From Pelecanus crispus (lineage: Eukaryota; Chordata; Aves; Pelecaniformes; Pelecanidae): DNA of 64,000 nt. A program made the translations under genes and the position numbers. Below, piece by piece: positions 1-11,149 of the stretch. The notes below the pieces were generated by a model. It saw only the letters and a list, made by a program, of their open reading frames with translations. It was not told the DNA's origin and ran no database searches. Location of the stretch: contig NC_134643.1 in assembly GCF_030463565.1 (NCBI RefSeq), forward strand, positions 1,250,001 through 1,314,000, given 5' to 3'. How positions within the stretch are numbered: position 1 is the first letter of the stretch; each line of letters starts with the position of its first letter.

Positions 1-312
1 GAGGCCATCGGCATGCCGGGCGCGTGCCGGGAGCCTTGGCTCGCTGCCGCCCCGCGGACGCGCTCAAAGGGGCTTTATGCGCGCAGAAGCGCCGGGGCTT
101 GGCCGGCCCCCGCTCCCCCCGCCCCCGTGGCCGGTACCCCCCGGGGGTCCCCCTTTTGGGGTGCTCCTCCTGCGGGGTCTGGGCTCTTCGCGGCAGGGTG
201 GGCCTGGGGCGGGGGGCACGGGGACCCCCCCACCACCACCACCTCCGCGGGCAGGCGTCGGGTGGGCCCACGGGCTCCATCTGCAGCGTCGCCTGCTGGC
301 GCAGCATCTCCG

Positions 313-1571
313 GCACATCTCCTGCCTGCACGGCATCTCCTGCACGGCATCTCCTGCCTGCACATCTCCTGCTGGCGCGGCATCCCCTGCCTGCACATCC
401 CCTGCCTGCACATCCCCTGCCTGCACATCCCCTGCCTGGCATCTCCTTCCTGCACATCCCCTGCCTGCACATCCCCTGCCTGCACATCCCCTGCCTGCAC
501 ATCCCCTGCCTGGCATCTCCTTCCTGCACATCCCCTGCCTGCACATCCCCTGCCTGCACATCCCCTGCCTGGCATCTCCTGCCTGCACATCTCCTGCCTG
601 CACATCTCCTGCCTGCACATCCCCTGCCTGCACATCCCCTGCCTGGCATCTCCTGCCTGCACATCCCCTGCCTGCACATCTCCTGCCTGGCATCCCCTGC
701 CTGCACATCCCCTGCCTGCACATCCCCTGCCTGCACATCTCCTGCCTGGCATCCCCTGCCTGCACATCCCCTGCCTGCACATCCCCTGCCTGCACATCTC
801 CTGCCTGGCATCTCCTGCCTGCACATCCCCTGCCTGCACATCCCCTGCCTGGCATCTCCTGCCTGCACATCCCCTGCCTGCACATCTCCTGCCTGGCATC
901 TCCTGCCTGCACATCCCCTGCCTGCACATCTCCTGCCTGGCATCTCCTGCCTGCACATCCCCTGCCTGCACATCCCCTGCCTGGCATCTCCTGCCTGCAC
1001 ATCTCCTGCCTGCACATCCCCTGCCTGCACATCTCCTGCCTGGCATCTCCTGCCTGCACATCCCCTGCCTGCACATCTCCTGCCTGCACATCTCCTGCCT
1101 GGCATCTCCTGCCTGCACATCTCCTGCTGGCGCGGCATCCCCTGCCTGCACATCCCCTGCCTGCACATCCCCTGCCTGGCATCTCCTGCCTGCACATCTC
1201 CTGCCTGCACATCTCCTGCTTGGCATCTCCTGCCTGCACATCTCCTGCCTGGCATCTCCTGCCTGCACATCTCCTGCCTGCACATCCCCTGCCTGGCATC
1301 TCCTGCCTGCACATCTCCTGCCTGCACATCTCCTGCCTGCACATCTCCTGCCTGCACATCTCCTGCCTGGCATCTCCTGCCTGCACATCCCCTGCCTGCA
1401 CATCCCCTGCCTGGCATCTCCTGCCTGCACATCTCCTGCCTGCACATCCCCTGCCTGGCATCTCCTGCCTGCACATCCCCTGCCTGCACATCCCCTGCCT
1501 GCACATCTCCTGCCTGCACATCCCCTGCCTGGAATCCCCTGCCTGGCATCTCCTGCCTGGCATCTCCTGGG
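313..1571. repeat. 15/14-bp minisatellite in SND1 intron
   Basis: Units of 15 bp (tgcctgcacatctcc or the cccc variant) mixed with 14-bp units (tgcctggcatctcc). Because both lengths occur, the reading frame shifts along the array, yet all frames stay open on both strands. This is intron, not a cysteine/histidine-rich protein. Bases 1-312 before it are unique GC-rich intron in which I see no exon. Confidence 0.9.
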
Positions 1572-1755
1572 TGCCCACGGATCAGAGCTGGTTGCCCATG
1601 AATCAGATGTGGTTGCCCATGGATCAGAGCTGGGTGCCCACGGATCAGAGCTGGGTGCCCACGGATCAGAGCTGGGTGCCCATGGATCAGAGCTGGGTGC
1701 CCACGGATCAGAGCTGGTTGCCCATGGAGCAGAGCTGGGTGCCCATGGAGACAAG
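1572..1755. repeat. 21-bp minisatellite next to SND1 exon
   Basis: About eight tandem 21-bp units around the core ggatcagagctgggtgccca, abutting the 15-bp array. It ends about 125 bp before an SND1 acceptor. Confidence 0.9.
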
Positions 1756-1879
1756 CGTCTGGGGCGCGAGGGCGGCGGCTGGGCGGGCGGGCGTGGGGTG
1801 GCGATGGGTGCGTGGCCCAAATCCTGCCCACCGCCGGGGGTGCTGCGGCTGACCTCCCCGCCCCGCCGGGTGCCCGCAG

Positions 1880-2068
1880 GTGGAGGTGGAGGTGGAGAGC
1901 ATGGACAAGGCGGGGAATTTCATCGGCTGGCTGCACATCGAGGGCCTCAACCTGTCGGTGGCCTTGGTGGAACAGGCCCTCTCCAAGGTCCACTTCACCG
2001 CCGAGCGCAGCCCCTACTACAAGGCGCTGCTGGCCGCCGAGGAGGCCGCCAAGCAGAAGAAGGAGAAG
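1880..2068 (+). CDS. SND1: SND1 exon encoding residues 594-656 (human numbering)
   Basis: 63 whole codons, starting [14 protein letters not shown] and ending AAKQKKEK, between a cccgcag acceptor and a gtgagc donor. Contains the end of the fourth SN-like domain ([19 protein letters not shown]). Phase 0 at both ends. Highly conserved with mammals. Confidence 0.97.
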
Positions 2069-5000
2069 GTGAGCGCGGGGCAGGACCGGCCCCGAGGGGT
2101 GGCCCCACCCCGAGGGATGGCCCCGTGCCATGGGGTGTCCTCATCCCAAGAGATGTCCCCATGCCAAGACATGTCCTCACCTCAAGGGGTGTCCCCACGC
2201 CAAGAGATGTCCCCACCCCGAGGGATGTCCTCATCCCAAGGGGTGTCCCCATGGCAGGAAATGTCCGCACCCAGAGGGATGTCCTCACCTCAAGAGATGT
2301 CCCCATCCCAAGAGATGTCTCCACCCTGAGGGATGTCCCTACCCCAAGAGTTGTCCTCACGCCAAGAGATGTCCCCACGCCAAGAGATGTCCCCACCCCG
2401 AGGGATGTCCTCATCCCAAGGGGTGTCCCCATGCCAGGAGATGTCCGCACCCCAAGGGATGTCCTCACCTCAAGGGGTGTCCCCATGCCAAGAGATGTCC
2501 CCACCCCAAGGGATGTCCCCATCCCAAGAGATGTCCCCACGCCAAGTGATGTCCCCATCCCAAGAGATGTCCCCACCCCAAGGGATGTCCTCATCCCAAA
2601 GGGTGTCCCCATGCCAAGAGATGTCCGCACCCCAAGGGATGTCCCCATCCCAAGAGATGTCTCTACCCTGAGGGATGTCCCCACCCCAAGAGATGTCCTC
2701 ACGCCAAGAGATGTCCCCACCCCAAGAGATGTCCCTACCCGAAGGGTTGTCCCCACCCCAAGAGATGTCCCCATGCCAAGAGATGTCCTCATCCCAAGAG
2801 ATGTCCCCACCCTGAGGGATGTCCTCACCTCAAGGGGTGTCCCCATGCCAAGGGATGTCCTCATCCCAAGAGATGTCCCCACCCCGAGGGATGTCCTCAC
2901 CTCGACGGGTGTCCTCATCCCAAGGGGTGTCCCCATGCCAAGGGATGTCCCCACATCAAGAGATGTCCTCATCCCAAGAGATGTCCCCACCCTAAGAGAT
3001 GTCCCCACCCTGAGGGATGTCCCTACCCCAAGAGAAGTCCCCACCCTGAGGGATGTCCCTACCCCAAGAGATGTCCCCATGCCAAGAGATGTCCCCACCC
3101 CAAGGGATGTCCTCATCCCAAGAGATGTCCCCACCCTGAGGGATGTTCTCACCTCAATGGTTGTCCCCATGCCAGGAGATGTCCTCATCCCAAGAGATGT
3201 CCCCACCCCGAGGGATGTCCCCATGCCAAGAGATGTCCCCACGCCAAGGGATGTCCCCACCCCAAGAGATGTCCCTACCCGAAGGGATGTCCCTACCCCA
3301 AGACATGTCCCCACCCCAAGGGATGTCCCCACCCCAAGAGATGTCCCTACCCGAAGGGTTGTCCCCACCCCAAGAGATGTCCCCATGCCAAGAGATGTCC
3401 CTACCCCAAAGGATGTCCCCACCCCAGGGATGTCCCCACCCTGAGGGATGTCCCAACCCCAAGGCTCGTGGGATGCAGGGTGCTGGGGACCAGGGAAGCT
3501 CCGGGTGCCAGCACAGCCATCATCCCCTTGCCGGTGGCATCGAGCGTGGCCGTGGGGTCCCCCAAGCAGCGCGTGTGTCCCCCCCAATCCCAGGTGTGGT
3601 CCCACTATGAGGAGACCCCGGTGGAGGAGGTGGTGCCGGTGCTGGAGGAGAAGGAGCGCACGGCCAACTACAAGCCCGTCTTCGTGACGGAGATCACGGA
3701 CGATCTCCACTTCTACGTGCAGGACGTGGAGACGGGTAAGGGGACGCGGCCTCAGAGGTGGGGGGCTCCGTTTTGGTGGGCAGCCCCCAAAATCCACCAA
3801 ATTCTCGCCCGAGGGGTGGGGGCGGCCAGAGGCGGGTGCTGGATCCCGTCCCTCCGCAGGCGCCCAGCTGGAGAAGCTGATGGAGAACATGCGCGCCGAG
3901 GTGGGCAGCCACCCGCCCGTGGAGGGCTCCTACGCCCCGCGCCGCGGAGACTTCTGCATCGCCAAGTTCGTCGACGGAGAATGGTGAGGGCCCCGCTGCC
4001 CCCCGCGCCGTGGGGCCGTGGGGCCGTGGGGCGGCGTTGCCCCACGCTGAGGTACGGGGTTTTGGGGGTGACCACCTCCCATCCCGCCCTCCAGGTACCG
4101 GGCCCGGGTGGAGAAGGTGGAGTCGGCCGCCAAAGTCCACATCTTCTACATTGACTACGGCAACGTGAGCGCTCGCCGTGCCGGGGGGGTGGGGTGGGGT
4201 GGGGTGGGGTGGGGGGCACCCTTGGGTGCTGACTCAGCCCCCCGCCGGGTGCCCACTGGAGCCCCCCAGCTCCAGCCGTGCTGTGTCCCCCACCTGCCGA
4301 GCACCAGGCGGGGCCAGGATCGTGCCCCTTGTCTTGGGGTGTGGAGCCATCTGTCTGTCCATCCGTCCGTCTGTCCATCCGTCTGTCCATCTGTCTGTCC
4401 ATCCGTCCATCTGTCCGTCCATCTGTCCGTCCATCCATCCGCACATCCATGCATCCGTCCATCTATCCATCCATCCATTGGTCCATGCATCCATCCATCT
4501 GTCCATCCATCCATCCATTCATCCGTCTGTCCATTCAACCATCTATCAGTCTGTCTATCCATCCATCTATGTGTCAGTCTGTCCATCTATCCATCCATCC
4601 GTTGGTCCATGCATCCATCCATCTGTCCATCCATCCATCCATTCATCCGTCTGTCCATCCATCCATCTATCAGTCTGTCTATCCATCCATCTATGTGTCA
4701 GTCTGTCCATCTATCCATCCATCCGTTGGTCCATGCATCCATCCATCTGTCCATCCATCCGTCTGTCCATCCATCCATCTATCTGTCAGTCTGTCCATCT
4801 ATCCGTCCATCCGTCGGTCCATGTAGCCATCCATCTGTCCATCCCTCCATCCATCCGTCTGTTCATCCATCCATTGGTCCATGCATCCGTACATCCATCC
4901 ATCTGTCCATCCATCCATCTATGTGTCAGTCTGTCCATCTATCTGTCCATCCATCGGTCCATGTAGCCATCCATCCGTTGGTCCATGTATCCATCCATCT

Positions 5001-8000
5001 GTCTGTCTATCCATCCGTCCATCCCTCCATCCATCAGTCCATCCCTCCATCCATCCGTCTGTTCATCCATCCATTGGTCCGTGCATCCGTACATCCATCC
5101 GTCTGTCCATCCATCCATCTATGTGTCAGTCTGTCCATCTGTCCATCCACCCGTTGGTCCATGTATCCATCCATCCGTCCGTCTATCCATCCGTCCATCT
5201 GTCCATCCATCCATCCGTCCATCCCTCCATCCTTCAGTCCATCCCTCCATCCATCCATCAGTCCATCCATCCATCCATCCATCCATCCGTTGGTCCATGT
5301 ATCCATCCATCCGTCTGTCTATCCATCTGTCCATCCATCCATCAGTCCATCCCTCCATCCGTCAGTCCGTCCATGCATGCATCCATCCATCCATCCATCT
5401 GTTGGTCCATCCATCCATCAGTCCATCCCTCATCCATCCATCCATCCGTCTGTCCATCCATCCATCTGTCCATCCATCAGTCCATCCATGTATCCGTCTG
5501 TCCATCCATCCCTCCCTCCATCCGTCCATCCCTACAGCTGGGTGCTGACCTTTTCCTCCCTCCAGCTGGCACTGGGGTCGCCCAGCACCCTTGGGTGCCC
5601 TCCCATCGCCAGCGCCAGGGAGCCCATCACAGAGTTGCCCAACACCCTTGGGTGCCCTCCCAACGCCATCATGGGGTCGCCCAGCACCCTTGGGTGCCCT
5701 CCCAACGCCAGCGCCAGGGAGCCCATCACAGAGTTGCCCAACACCCTTGGGTGCCCTCCCAACCCCATCACAGGGTTGCCCAGCACCCTTGGGTGCCCTC
5801 CCAACACCAACACCAGGGAGCCCATCATGGGGATGCCCAACACCCTTGGGTGCCCTCCCAACCCCATCACAGGGTTGCCCAGCACCCTTGGGTGCCCTCC
5901 CAATGCCAGCGCCAGGGAGCCCATCACAGAGTTGCCCAGCACCTTTGGGTGCCCTCCCAACGCCATCATGGGGTTGCCCAGCACCCTTGGGTGCCCTCCC
6001 AACACCAACACCAGGGAGCCCATCATGGGGATGCCCAACACCCTTGGGTGCCCTCCCAACCCCATCACAGGGTTGCCCAACACCCTTGGGTGCCCCCCCA
6101 ACCACAGCGCCAGGGAGCCCATCACGGAGTTGCCCAACACCTGTGGGTGCCCTCCCAACCCCCTCATGGGGTTGCCCAACACCCTTGGGTGCCCTCCCAA
6201 CGCCAGCGCCGCGGAGCCCATCACAGGGATGCCCAACACCCGTGGGTGCCCTCCCAACCCATCACAGGGTTGCCCAGCACCCTTGGGTGCCCTCCCAACG
6301 CCAGCACCGCGGAGCCCATCACAGGGTTTCCCAACACCCGTGGGTGCCCTCCCAACCCATCACAGGGTTGCCCAACACCCTTGGGTGCCCTCCCAACCCC
6401 ATCACAGGGTTGCCCAGCACCCTTGGGTGCCCTCCCAACACCAACACCAGGGAGCCCATCATGGGGATGCCCAACACCCTTGGGTGCCCTCCCAACCCCA
6501 TCACAGGGTTGCCCAACACCCTTGGCTGCCCTCCCAACCACAGCGCCAGGGAGCCCATCACAGAGTTGCCCAACACCTGTGGGTGCCCTCCCAACCCCCT
6601 CATGGGGTTGCCCAGCACCCTTGGGTGCCCTCCCAACCGCAGCACCAGGGACCCCATCACAGGGATGCCCAACACCCGTGGGTGCCCTCCCAACCCATCA
6701 CAGGGTTGCCCAGCACCCTTGGGTGCCCTCCCAACACCAGCACCGCGGAGCCCATCACAGGGTTTCCCAACACCCGTGGGTGCCCTCCCAACCCATCATA
6801 GAGTTGCCCAACACCCTTGGGTGCCCTCCCAACCCCATCACAGGGTTGCCCAACACCCTTGGGTGCCCTCCCAACACCAACGCCAGGGAGCCCATCATGG
6901 GGATGCCCAACACCCTTGGGTGCCCTCCCAACTCCATCAGAGTTGCCCAACACCCTTGGCTGCCCTCCCAACCGCAGCGCCAGGGAGCCCATCATGGGGA
7001 TGCCCAACACCCTTGGGTGCCCTCCCAACTCCATCAGAGTTGCCCAACACCCTTGGCTGCCCTCCCAACCGCAGCGCCAGGGAGCCCATCATGGGGATGC
7101 CCAACACCCTTGGGTGCCCTCCCAACCCCATCACAGGGATGCCCAACACCCTTGGGTGCCCTCCCAACTCCATCACGGGGTCGCCCAGCACCCTTGGGTG
7201 CCCTCCCAACGCCAGCACCCTCTGCCCCCGCAGAAGGAGACGCTGCCCGCCACGCGCCTGGCCGCTCTGCCGCCCGCCTTCAGCACCCGCGTCCTGCCGG
7301 CGCAAGCCACCGAGTACAAGTTCGCCTTCATCCAGGTGCCCCAGGACGTAAGTTGGGTGCGCGGGGGCGGGATGCGGGGAAGTCAGCCGGGTGGGCTCCG
7401 GGGTCCCCGGTGGGACCCCGGTGTCCGACGCCGTGCGGTGCGGCAGGACGACGCGCGAGCGGACGCGGTGGACAGCGTGGTGCGGGACATCCAGAACACC
7501 CAGTGCCTGCTCAACGTGGAGCACCTGGGACCGGGCTGTCCCCACGTCACCCTCCAGTTCGCCGACTCCAAGAGCGATGTGGGGCTGGGGCTGGTCAAGG
7601 AGGGGCTGGTCATGGTGGAGGTGCGCAAGGAGAAGCAGTTCCAGAAAGTGGTAGGTGCTGCCCGGGTGCCAATCTGGGACCCCAACCCTGAATCTTCACC
7701 CTGGGTGCCAATCCTGGACCCCAACCCTAAACCTCGGCCCCGGGTGCCAATGCTGGACCCCAACCCTGTGTCCCAACCCCACGTCCCAAACCTGGACCTC
7801 ATCTCCAGGTCCCAAATGTGGCCCCTGGCCCTGAACCTGAACCCCAAGTCCCATCCATGGACCCCAACCCCACATCCCAATCCTGGACCCCAGCCCTGAA
7901 CCTTGACCCCGGGTCCCAATCCTGGACCCCAACCCCAGGTCCCACCCCTGCACCTCATCTCCAGGTCCCAAACGTGGCCCCTGGCCCTTGAACCTGAACC

Positions 8001-10007
8001 CCAAGACCCAGCCATGGACCCCAACCCCACATCCCAATCCTGGACCCCAACCCTGAACCTTGGCCCTGGGACCCAATCCTGGACCCCAACCCTGAACCTT
8101 GACCCCGGGTCCCAATCCTGGACCCCAACCCTGAACCTTCACCACGGGTGCCAATCCTGGACCCCAGCCCTGAACCTTGACCCTGGGTGCCAATCCTGGA
8201 ACCCAACCCTGTGTCCCAACACCGGGTCCCAATCCTGGACCTCATCTCCTGGTCCCAAATGTGGCCCCTGGCCCTGAACCTGAGCCCCAACACCCAGCCA
8301 TAGACCCCAACCCCAGGTCCCAATCTTGGACCCCAACACTGAACCTCGTCCCTGGGTCGCAATCCTGGACCCCAACCCTGGATCCCAACCCCAGGTCCCA
8401 ACCCTGCACCTCATCTCCAGGTCCCAAATGTGGCCCCTGGCCCTGAACCTGAACCCCAAGTCCCATCCATGGACCCCAACCCCACATCCCAATCCTGGAC
8501 CCCAACCCTGTGTCCCAACACCGGGTCCCAATCCTGGACCTCATCTCCTGGTCCCAAATGTGGCCCCTGGCCCTGAACCTGAGCCCCAACACCCAGCCAT
8601 AGGCCCCAACCCCAGGTCCCAATCCTGGACCCCAACCCTGAACCTCAACCCTGGGTCCCAGTCCTGGACCCCAACCTTGAACCTCGGCCCCGGGTGCCAA
8701 TCCTGCTGGGGTGTCGGGGTGTTGGGGTGACGGGGGGTTCCCCGCCCCGCACTCGGTGGGGTGGGCTCTGCCCCGCGGGTGGCCGTGTCGTGGCCGCTCC
8801 CCGGCTCACCTGATGCCGCATCGATCCCCGGGCTCGGTGGCTGCCCGGGGGGCTCGAGGAGGGGGGTTTCACCCCGAGCCTCTGTCCCCACAGATCACCG
8901 AGTACCTGAACGCCCAGGAGACGGCCAAGAGCGCCCGGGTGAGTGTGGGGGAGCGGGCTGGGAGCCCGGGGTGCCCCATGCACCCCCCTTGACTTGGGGG
9001 GAGCCCCCTGTGTCTGGGGGGGTTGCTGGGTGCAGCCCCCTATCTCTGGGGTGATGCTGGATGCGGCCCCGCAGCTCGATAGGACGAGAGGGAATGGGCT
9101 CAAGCTGCGCCAGGGGAGGTTTAGGTTGGATATTGGGAGAAATTTCTTCATGGCAAGAGTGGCCAAGCACTGGACCAGGCTGCCCAGAGAGGTGGGGGAG
9201 TCCCCAGCCCTGGAGGGGTTCAAAACACGGGCAGAGGTGGCACTGGGGGCCATGGTTTAGTGGGCATGGGGGTGTTGGGGTGACGGCTGGGCTGATGATC
9301 TTAGAGATCCTTCCCAACCTCAGTGATTCCCAGTTTTACTGTCATTATAAATAATGCAGCCCCCAAGGCAGGCAAGATGAAATGATGACTCTGCCCTTGA
9401 TGGGTTTGGTGGTGGCCTTGGCAGTGTTGGGTCAACGGTTGGGCTGGGGATCTTGAAGGGCTTTGCCAACCCCAACGATTCCATGATTCCATTAATTCCC
9501 AGTTTTACTTTCATTAAAAAATAATGCAGCCCCCAAGGCAGGCAAGATGAAATGATGACTCTGCCCTTGATGGGTTTGGTGGTGAGCTTGGTAGCGCCAG
9601 GTCAACGGTTGGGCTGGGTGATCTTGAAGGGCTTTTCCAACCTCAATGATTCCATGATTCCCAGTTTTACTTTCATTAAAAAAGAATGAATCCAGCCCCC
9701 AAGCCAGGAAGCATAAAATTAATTATGACTCTGCCCTTAATTGGTTTGGTGGTGGCCTTGGCAGTGTTGGGTCAATGGTTGGGCTGGGGGATCTTCAAGG
9801 GCTTGGCCAACATCAACGATTCCATGATTCAACAATTCCACGATTCCATGATTCAGCAATTCCACAATTCCATGATTCCATGGTTCCCCGATTCCCCGCT
9901 TCCCTGATGGCCGCGGCCCCATCCCGTGCCCTCTCTTGCAGCTGAACCTCTGGCGCTACGGGGATTTCCGCGCGGACGACGCAGACGAATTCGGCTACAG
10001 CCGCTAA
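1880..10007 (+). CDS. SND1: SND1 (Tudor-SN / p100), last eight coding exons, 5' part outside window
   Basis: Eight exons join in one frame: 1880-2068, 3594-3735, 3860-3983, 4095-4164, 7234-7347, 7447-7650, 8894-8938 and 9942-10007. All have AG/GT boundaries. They give 317 residues, equal to human residues 594-910 without a length change. SND1 is a staphylococcal-nuclease-like protein with one Tudor domain, acting in RNA processing, RISC-linked decay of edited RNA and transcription co-activation. The Tudor aromatic cage is intact: F740 and Y746 (AKFVDGEWY), then Y763, Y766 and N768 (FYIDYGN). The last SN-like fold follows and the protein ends EFGYSR. Human exons 17-24 is my inferred numbering. 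Upstream exons are not in the window; bases 1-1879 are intron. Coding sequence looks functional, with no stops or frameshifts, although the introns are almost pure tandem repeats. Confidence 0.97.
2090..3462. repeat. 18-bp minisatellite filling an SND1 intron
   Basis: Roughly 75 units of 18 bp (gatgtccccaccccaaga with substitutions) fill almost the whole intron between 2069 and 3593. The unit is a multiple of three and has no stop codon, which explains the long DVPTPR-like open frame. Confidence 0.92.
3594..3735 (+). CDS. SND1: SND1 exon encoding residues 657-704
   Basis: Starts [13 protein letters not shown] and ends HFYVQDVET plus the first base of a Gly codon. Acceptor cccag, donor gtaagg. 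This is the linker and first strand region of the Tudor/SN5 module ([17 protein letters not shown]). Confidence 0.97.
3860..3983 (+). CDS. SND1: SND1 exon encoding residues 704-745, start of Tudor domain
   Basis: Finishes the split Gly codon, then [19 protein letters not shown], then [12 protein letters not shown] and two bases of Trp745. F740 of the methyl-arginine-binding cage is here. The intron before it is short (124 bp) and not repetitive. Confidence 0.97.
4095..4164 (+). CDS. SND1: SND1 exon encoding residues 745-768, Tudor core
   Basis: 70 bp completing Trp745, then [23 protein letters not shown]. It supplies cage residues Y746, Y763, Y766 and N768. Donor gtgagc is followed by a 3-kb intron made of two tandem-repeat arrays. 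Confidence 0.97.
4340..5535. repeat. CCAT/CTGT-type tetranucleotide array in SND1 intron
   Basis: About 1.2 kb of degenerate 4-bp repeats (ccat, ctgt, ccgt, gtcc) with occasional cattggtccatg interruptions. The complementary motif (ggatggat/gagg) forms the array in OPN1SW intron 3, but the two arrays differ in detail. Confidence 0.92.
5570..7215. repeat. Composite ~42/57-bp minisatellite in SND1 intron
   Basis: Units share the core cacccttgggtgccctccca followed by one of two alternating fillers (ccatcacagggttgccc or a longer form containing gccagggagcccatca). Two unit lengths are interleaved, giving a higher-order pattern. The array ends against the acceptor of the 7234 exon. Confidence 0.9.
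7234..7347 (+). CDS. SND1: SND1 exon encoding residues 769-806
   Basis: 38 codons, [20 protein letters not shown] to IQVPQD, between ccccgcag and gtaagt. The human equivalent begins REVLPSTRLGTLSPAFS, so the start of the exon is the most diverged part seen here. The acceptor lies directly against the end of the minisatellite that fills the intron. Confidence 0.97.
7447..7650 (+). CDS. SND1: SND1 exon encoding residues 807-874
   Basis: 68 codons, [15 protein letters not shown] to KEKQFQKV, after a gcag acceptor and before gtaggt. Forms most of the C-terminal SN-like fold ([36 protein letters not shown]). The preceding intron is only 99 bp. Confidence 0.97.
7660..8705. repeat. 39-bp minisatellite, copy 1 (SND1 intron)
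   Basis: Units of about 39 bp containing ccaatcctggaccccaaccc and tgaaccttgaccccgggtc. The same family fills 11150-12755, beyond the end of the gene. Confidence 0.9.
8894..8938 (+). CDS. SND1: SND1 micro-exon encoding residues 875-889
   Basis: 45 bp, [15 protein letters not shown], between cccacag and gtgagt. Too short for simple ORF finding, but it matches the SND1 C-terminal helix and keeps phase 0. Confidence 0.96.
9076..9830 (+). mobile_element. CR1 LINE 3' end with three tandem copies of an extra 3' module
   Basis: 5'-truncated CR1 (chicken repeat 1) in the last SND1 intron, same strand as the gene. Bases 9080-9260 encode the C-terminus of the CR1 reverse-transcriptase ORF ([20 protein letters not shown], then [13 protein letters not shown]). 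The CR1 3' UTR follows. From 9326 a module of 162-174 bp, starting attcccagttttact and ending in a second CR1-like tail (ggtcaacggttgggctggg ... gattccatgatt), occurs three times, at 9326, 9495 and 9657. Confidence 0.88.
9831..9900. repeat. CR1 tail microsatellite (ATTCC-type)
   Basis: Short repeats of gattccatgattc and caattcca, an expansion of the terminal CR1 octamer-like tail. Ends 41 bp before the last SND1 exon. Confidence 0.8.
9942..10007 (+). CDS. SND1: SND1 terminal coding exon, residues 890-910 and stop
   Basis: 66 bp after a ctcttgcag acceptor: [21 protein letters not shown] then TAA at 10005-10007. The intron before it holds a CR1 3' end and its amplified tail. Confidence 0.97.
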   Translation: MNLWRYGDFRADDADEFGYSR

Positions 10008-10285
10008 GGGATGCTTCGGGGCCCCGCCGCCGCCGCCCCCCACACTAACGTCCCCCCCGCCGCCTCGTCCCCTCCCATCCCGTCCCCCCGGGGGGCCGGG
10101 GCAGCCGAGGAGGGGGGCCGCAGCTCCGCGCCCCGGGGATGCCGGGGTGGGGGGCAGCCCCGGCCCCCCGCCTTGGTCCGACTGACAGCCAAATTTGCCC
10201 CCCTCTGTCCTGCCCGCCGCCAGCGCCGCCCCCCTGGCCTGTATTTAAAGCTTCGGAGGCCAAATAAAAGTAGTCAAGTGTCTCG
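10008..10285 (+). other. SND1: SND1 3' UTR and cleavage region
   Basis: About 260 bp of GC-rich untranslated sequence follows the TAA and leads to AATAAA at 10263-10268, with GT-rich sequence (agtgtctcgccgtgg) just after it. The exact cleavage site is not determined; the end given here is approximate. Confidence 0.8.
10263..10268 (+). promoter_or_regulatory. SND1: SND1 polyadenylation signal AATAAA
   Basis: Canonical hexamer 256 bases after the stop codon, the only one between the stop and the repeat arrays, with a GT-rich element downstream. Confidence 0.85.
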
Positions 10286-10535
10286 CCGTGGCGTCTCCCT
10301 GCCGGGGGGGGGTCCCCAAAATGCTGGGGTCACCCCCCCGCCATCCCCGCCACCCCACCTTGTCCCCAAAACTGCGCCCCGAGGCTGGGACCGCTCGGGG
10401 GGGGGGGGGGGGATGCTCCGGGGGGAGCTGGGGGGCTGCAGCCCCCGGCAGCGGGGGGGGCTTGTCCGGCCCCGGTGAACGCCTGGCGGCGGTGGGTGAG
10501 GGCAGTTGGGGGGTTGGGGGGCCGCCCCTGAGCTG
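10286..10535. other. Intergenic GC-rich DNA after SND1
   Basis: Unique but G-rich sequence with a run of 14 Gs near 10398. No gene, RNA or element recognised. Confidence 0.6.
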
Positions 10536-11118
10536 CTGGCGGTGGTGGTGGTGGCGGTGGCGGTGGTGGCGGTGGTGGTGATTGTGATGGCGGTGGTGGC
10601 CGTGGTGGTGCTGGTGGTGGCAGTGGTGGTGGCGGTGGTGGTGGTGGCGGCAGTGGTGGTGGCGGTGGCAGTGGTGGTGGCGGTGGCGGTGGTGGTGGTG
10701 GTGGTGGTGGTGATGGTGATGGCGGTGGTGGTGGCAGGGGTGGTGGTGGCGGCGGCAGTGGTGGTGGCGGTGGCAGTGGTGGTGGCGGTGGCGGTGGTGG
10801 TGGTGGTGGTGGTGATGGTGATGGCGGTGGTGGTGGCAGGGGTGGTGGTGGCGGTGGTGGCAGGGGTGGTGGCAGTGGTGGTGGTGGCGGTGGTGGTGAT
10901 GGCGGTGGTGGCAGTGGTGGCGGTGATGGCAGTGGTGGTGGCAGGGGTGGTGGCAGTGGTGGTGGTGGCGGTGGTGGTGGTGGTGATGGTGGCAGTGATG
11001 GCAGTGGTGGCAGTGGTGGTGGTGGCAGGGGTGGTGGCAGTGGTGGTGGTGATGGTGGTGGTGGCAGTGGTGGTGGCGGTGACAGCAGTGGTGGCAGCGG
11101 TGGTGGTGTTGGTGGTGC
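10536..11118. repeat. GGT/GGC trinucleotide array
   Basis: About 580 bp of ggtggtggc and ggtggcagt-type trinucleotide repeats, G-rich on the plus strand. Confidence 0.93.
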
Positions 11119-11149
11119 AGAGTCTGGGCCAAGATCCTGCAGCACCAGG

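Noticed and set aside
1-1879. A further upstream SND1 exon
   Set aside because: The preceding exon should end with a sequence like ELVLQRE; nothing similar is present before the 1880 acceptor.
13-3444. A 1,143-codon plus-strand frame rich in HLLPA and DVPTPR
   Set aside because: Runs through SND1 intron minisatellites of 15, 21 and 18 bp and crosses the real SND1 exon in another frame.
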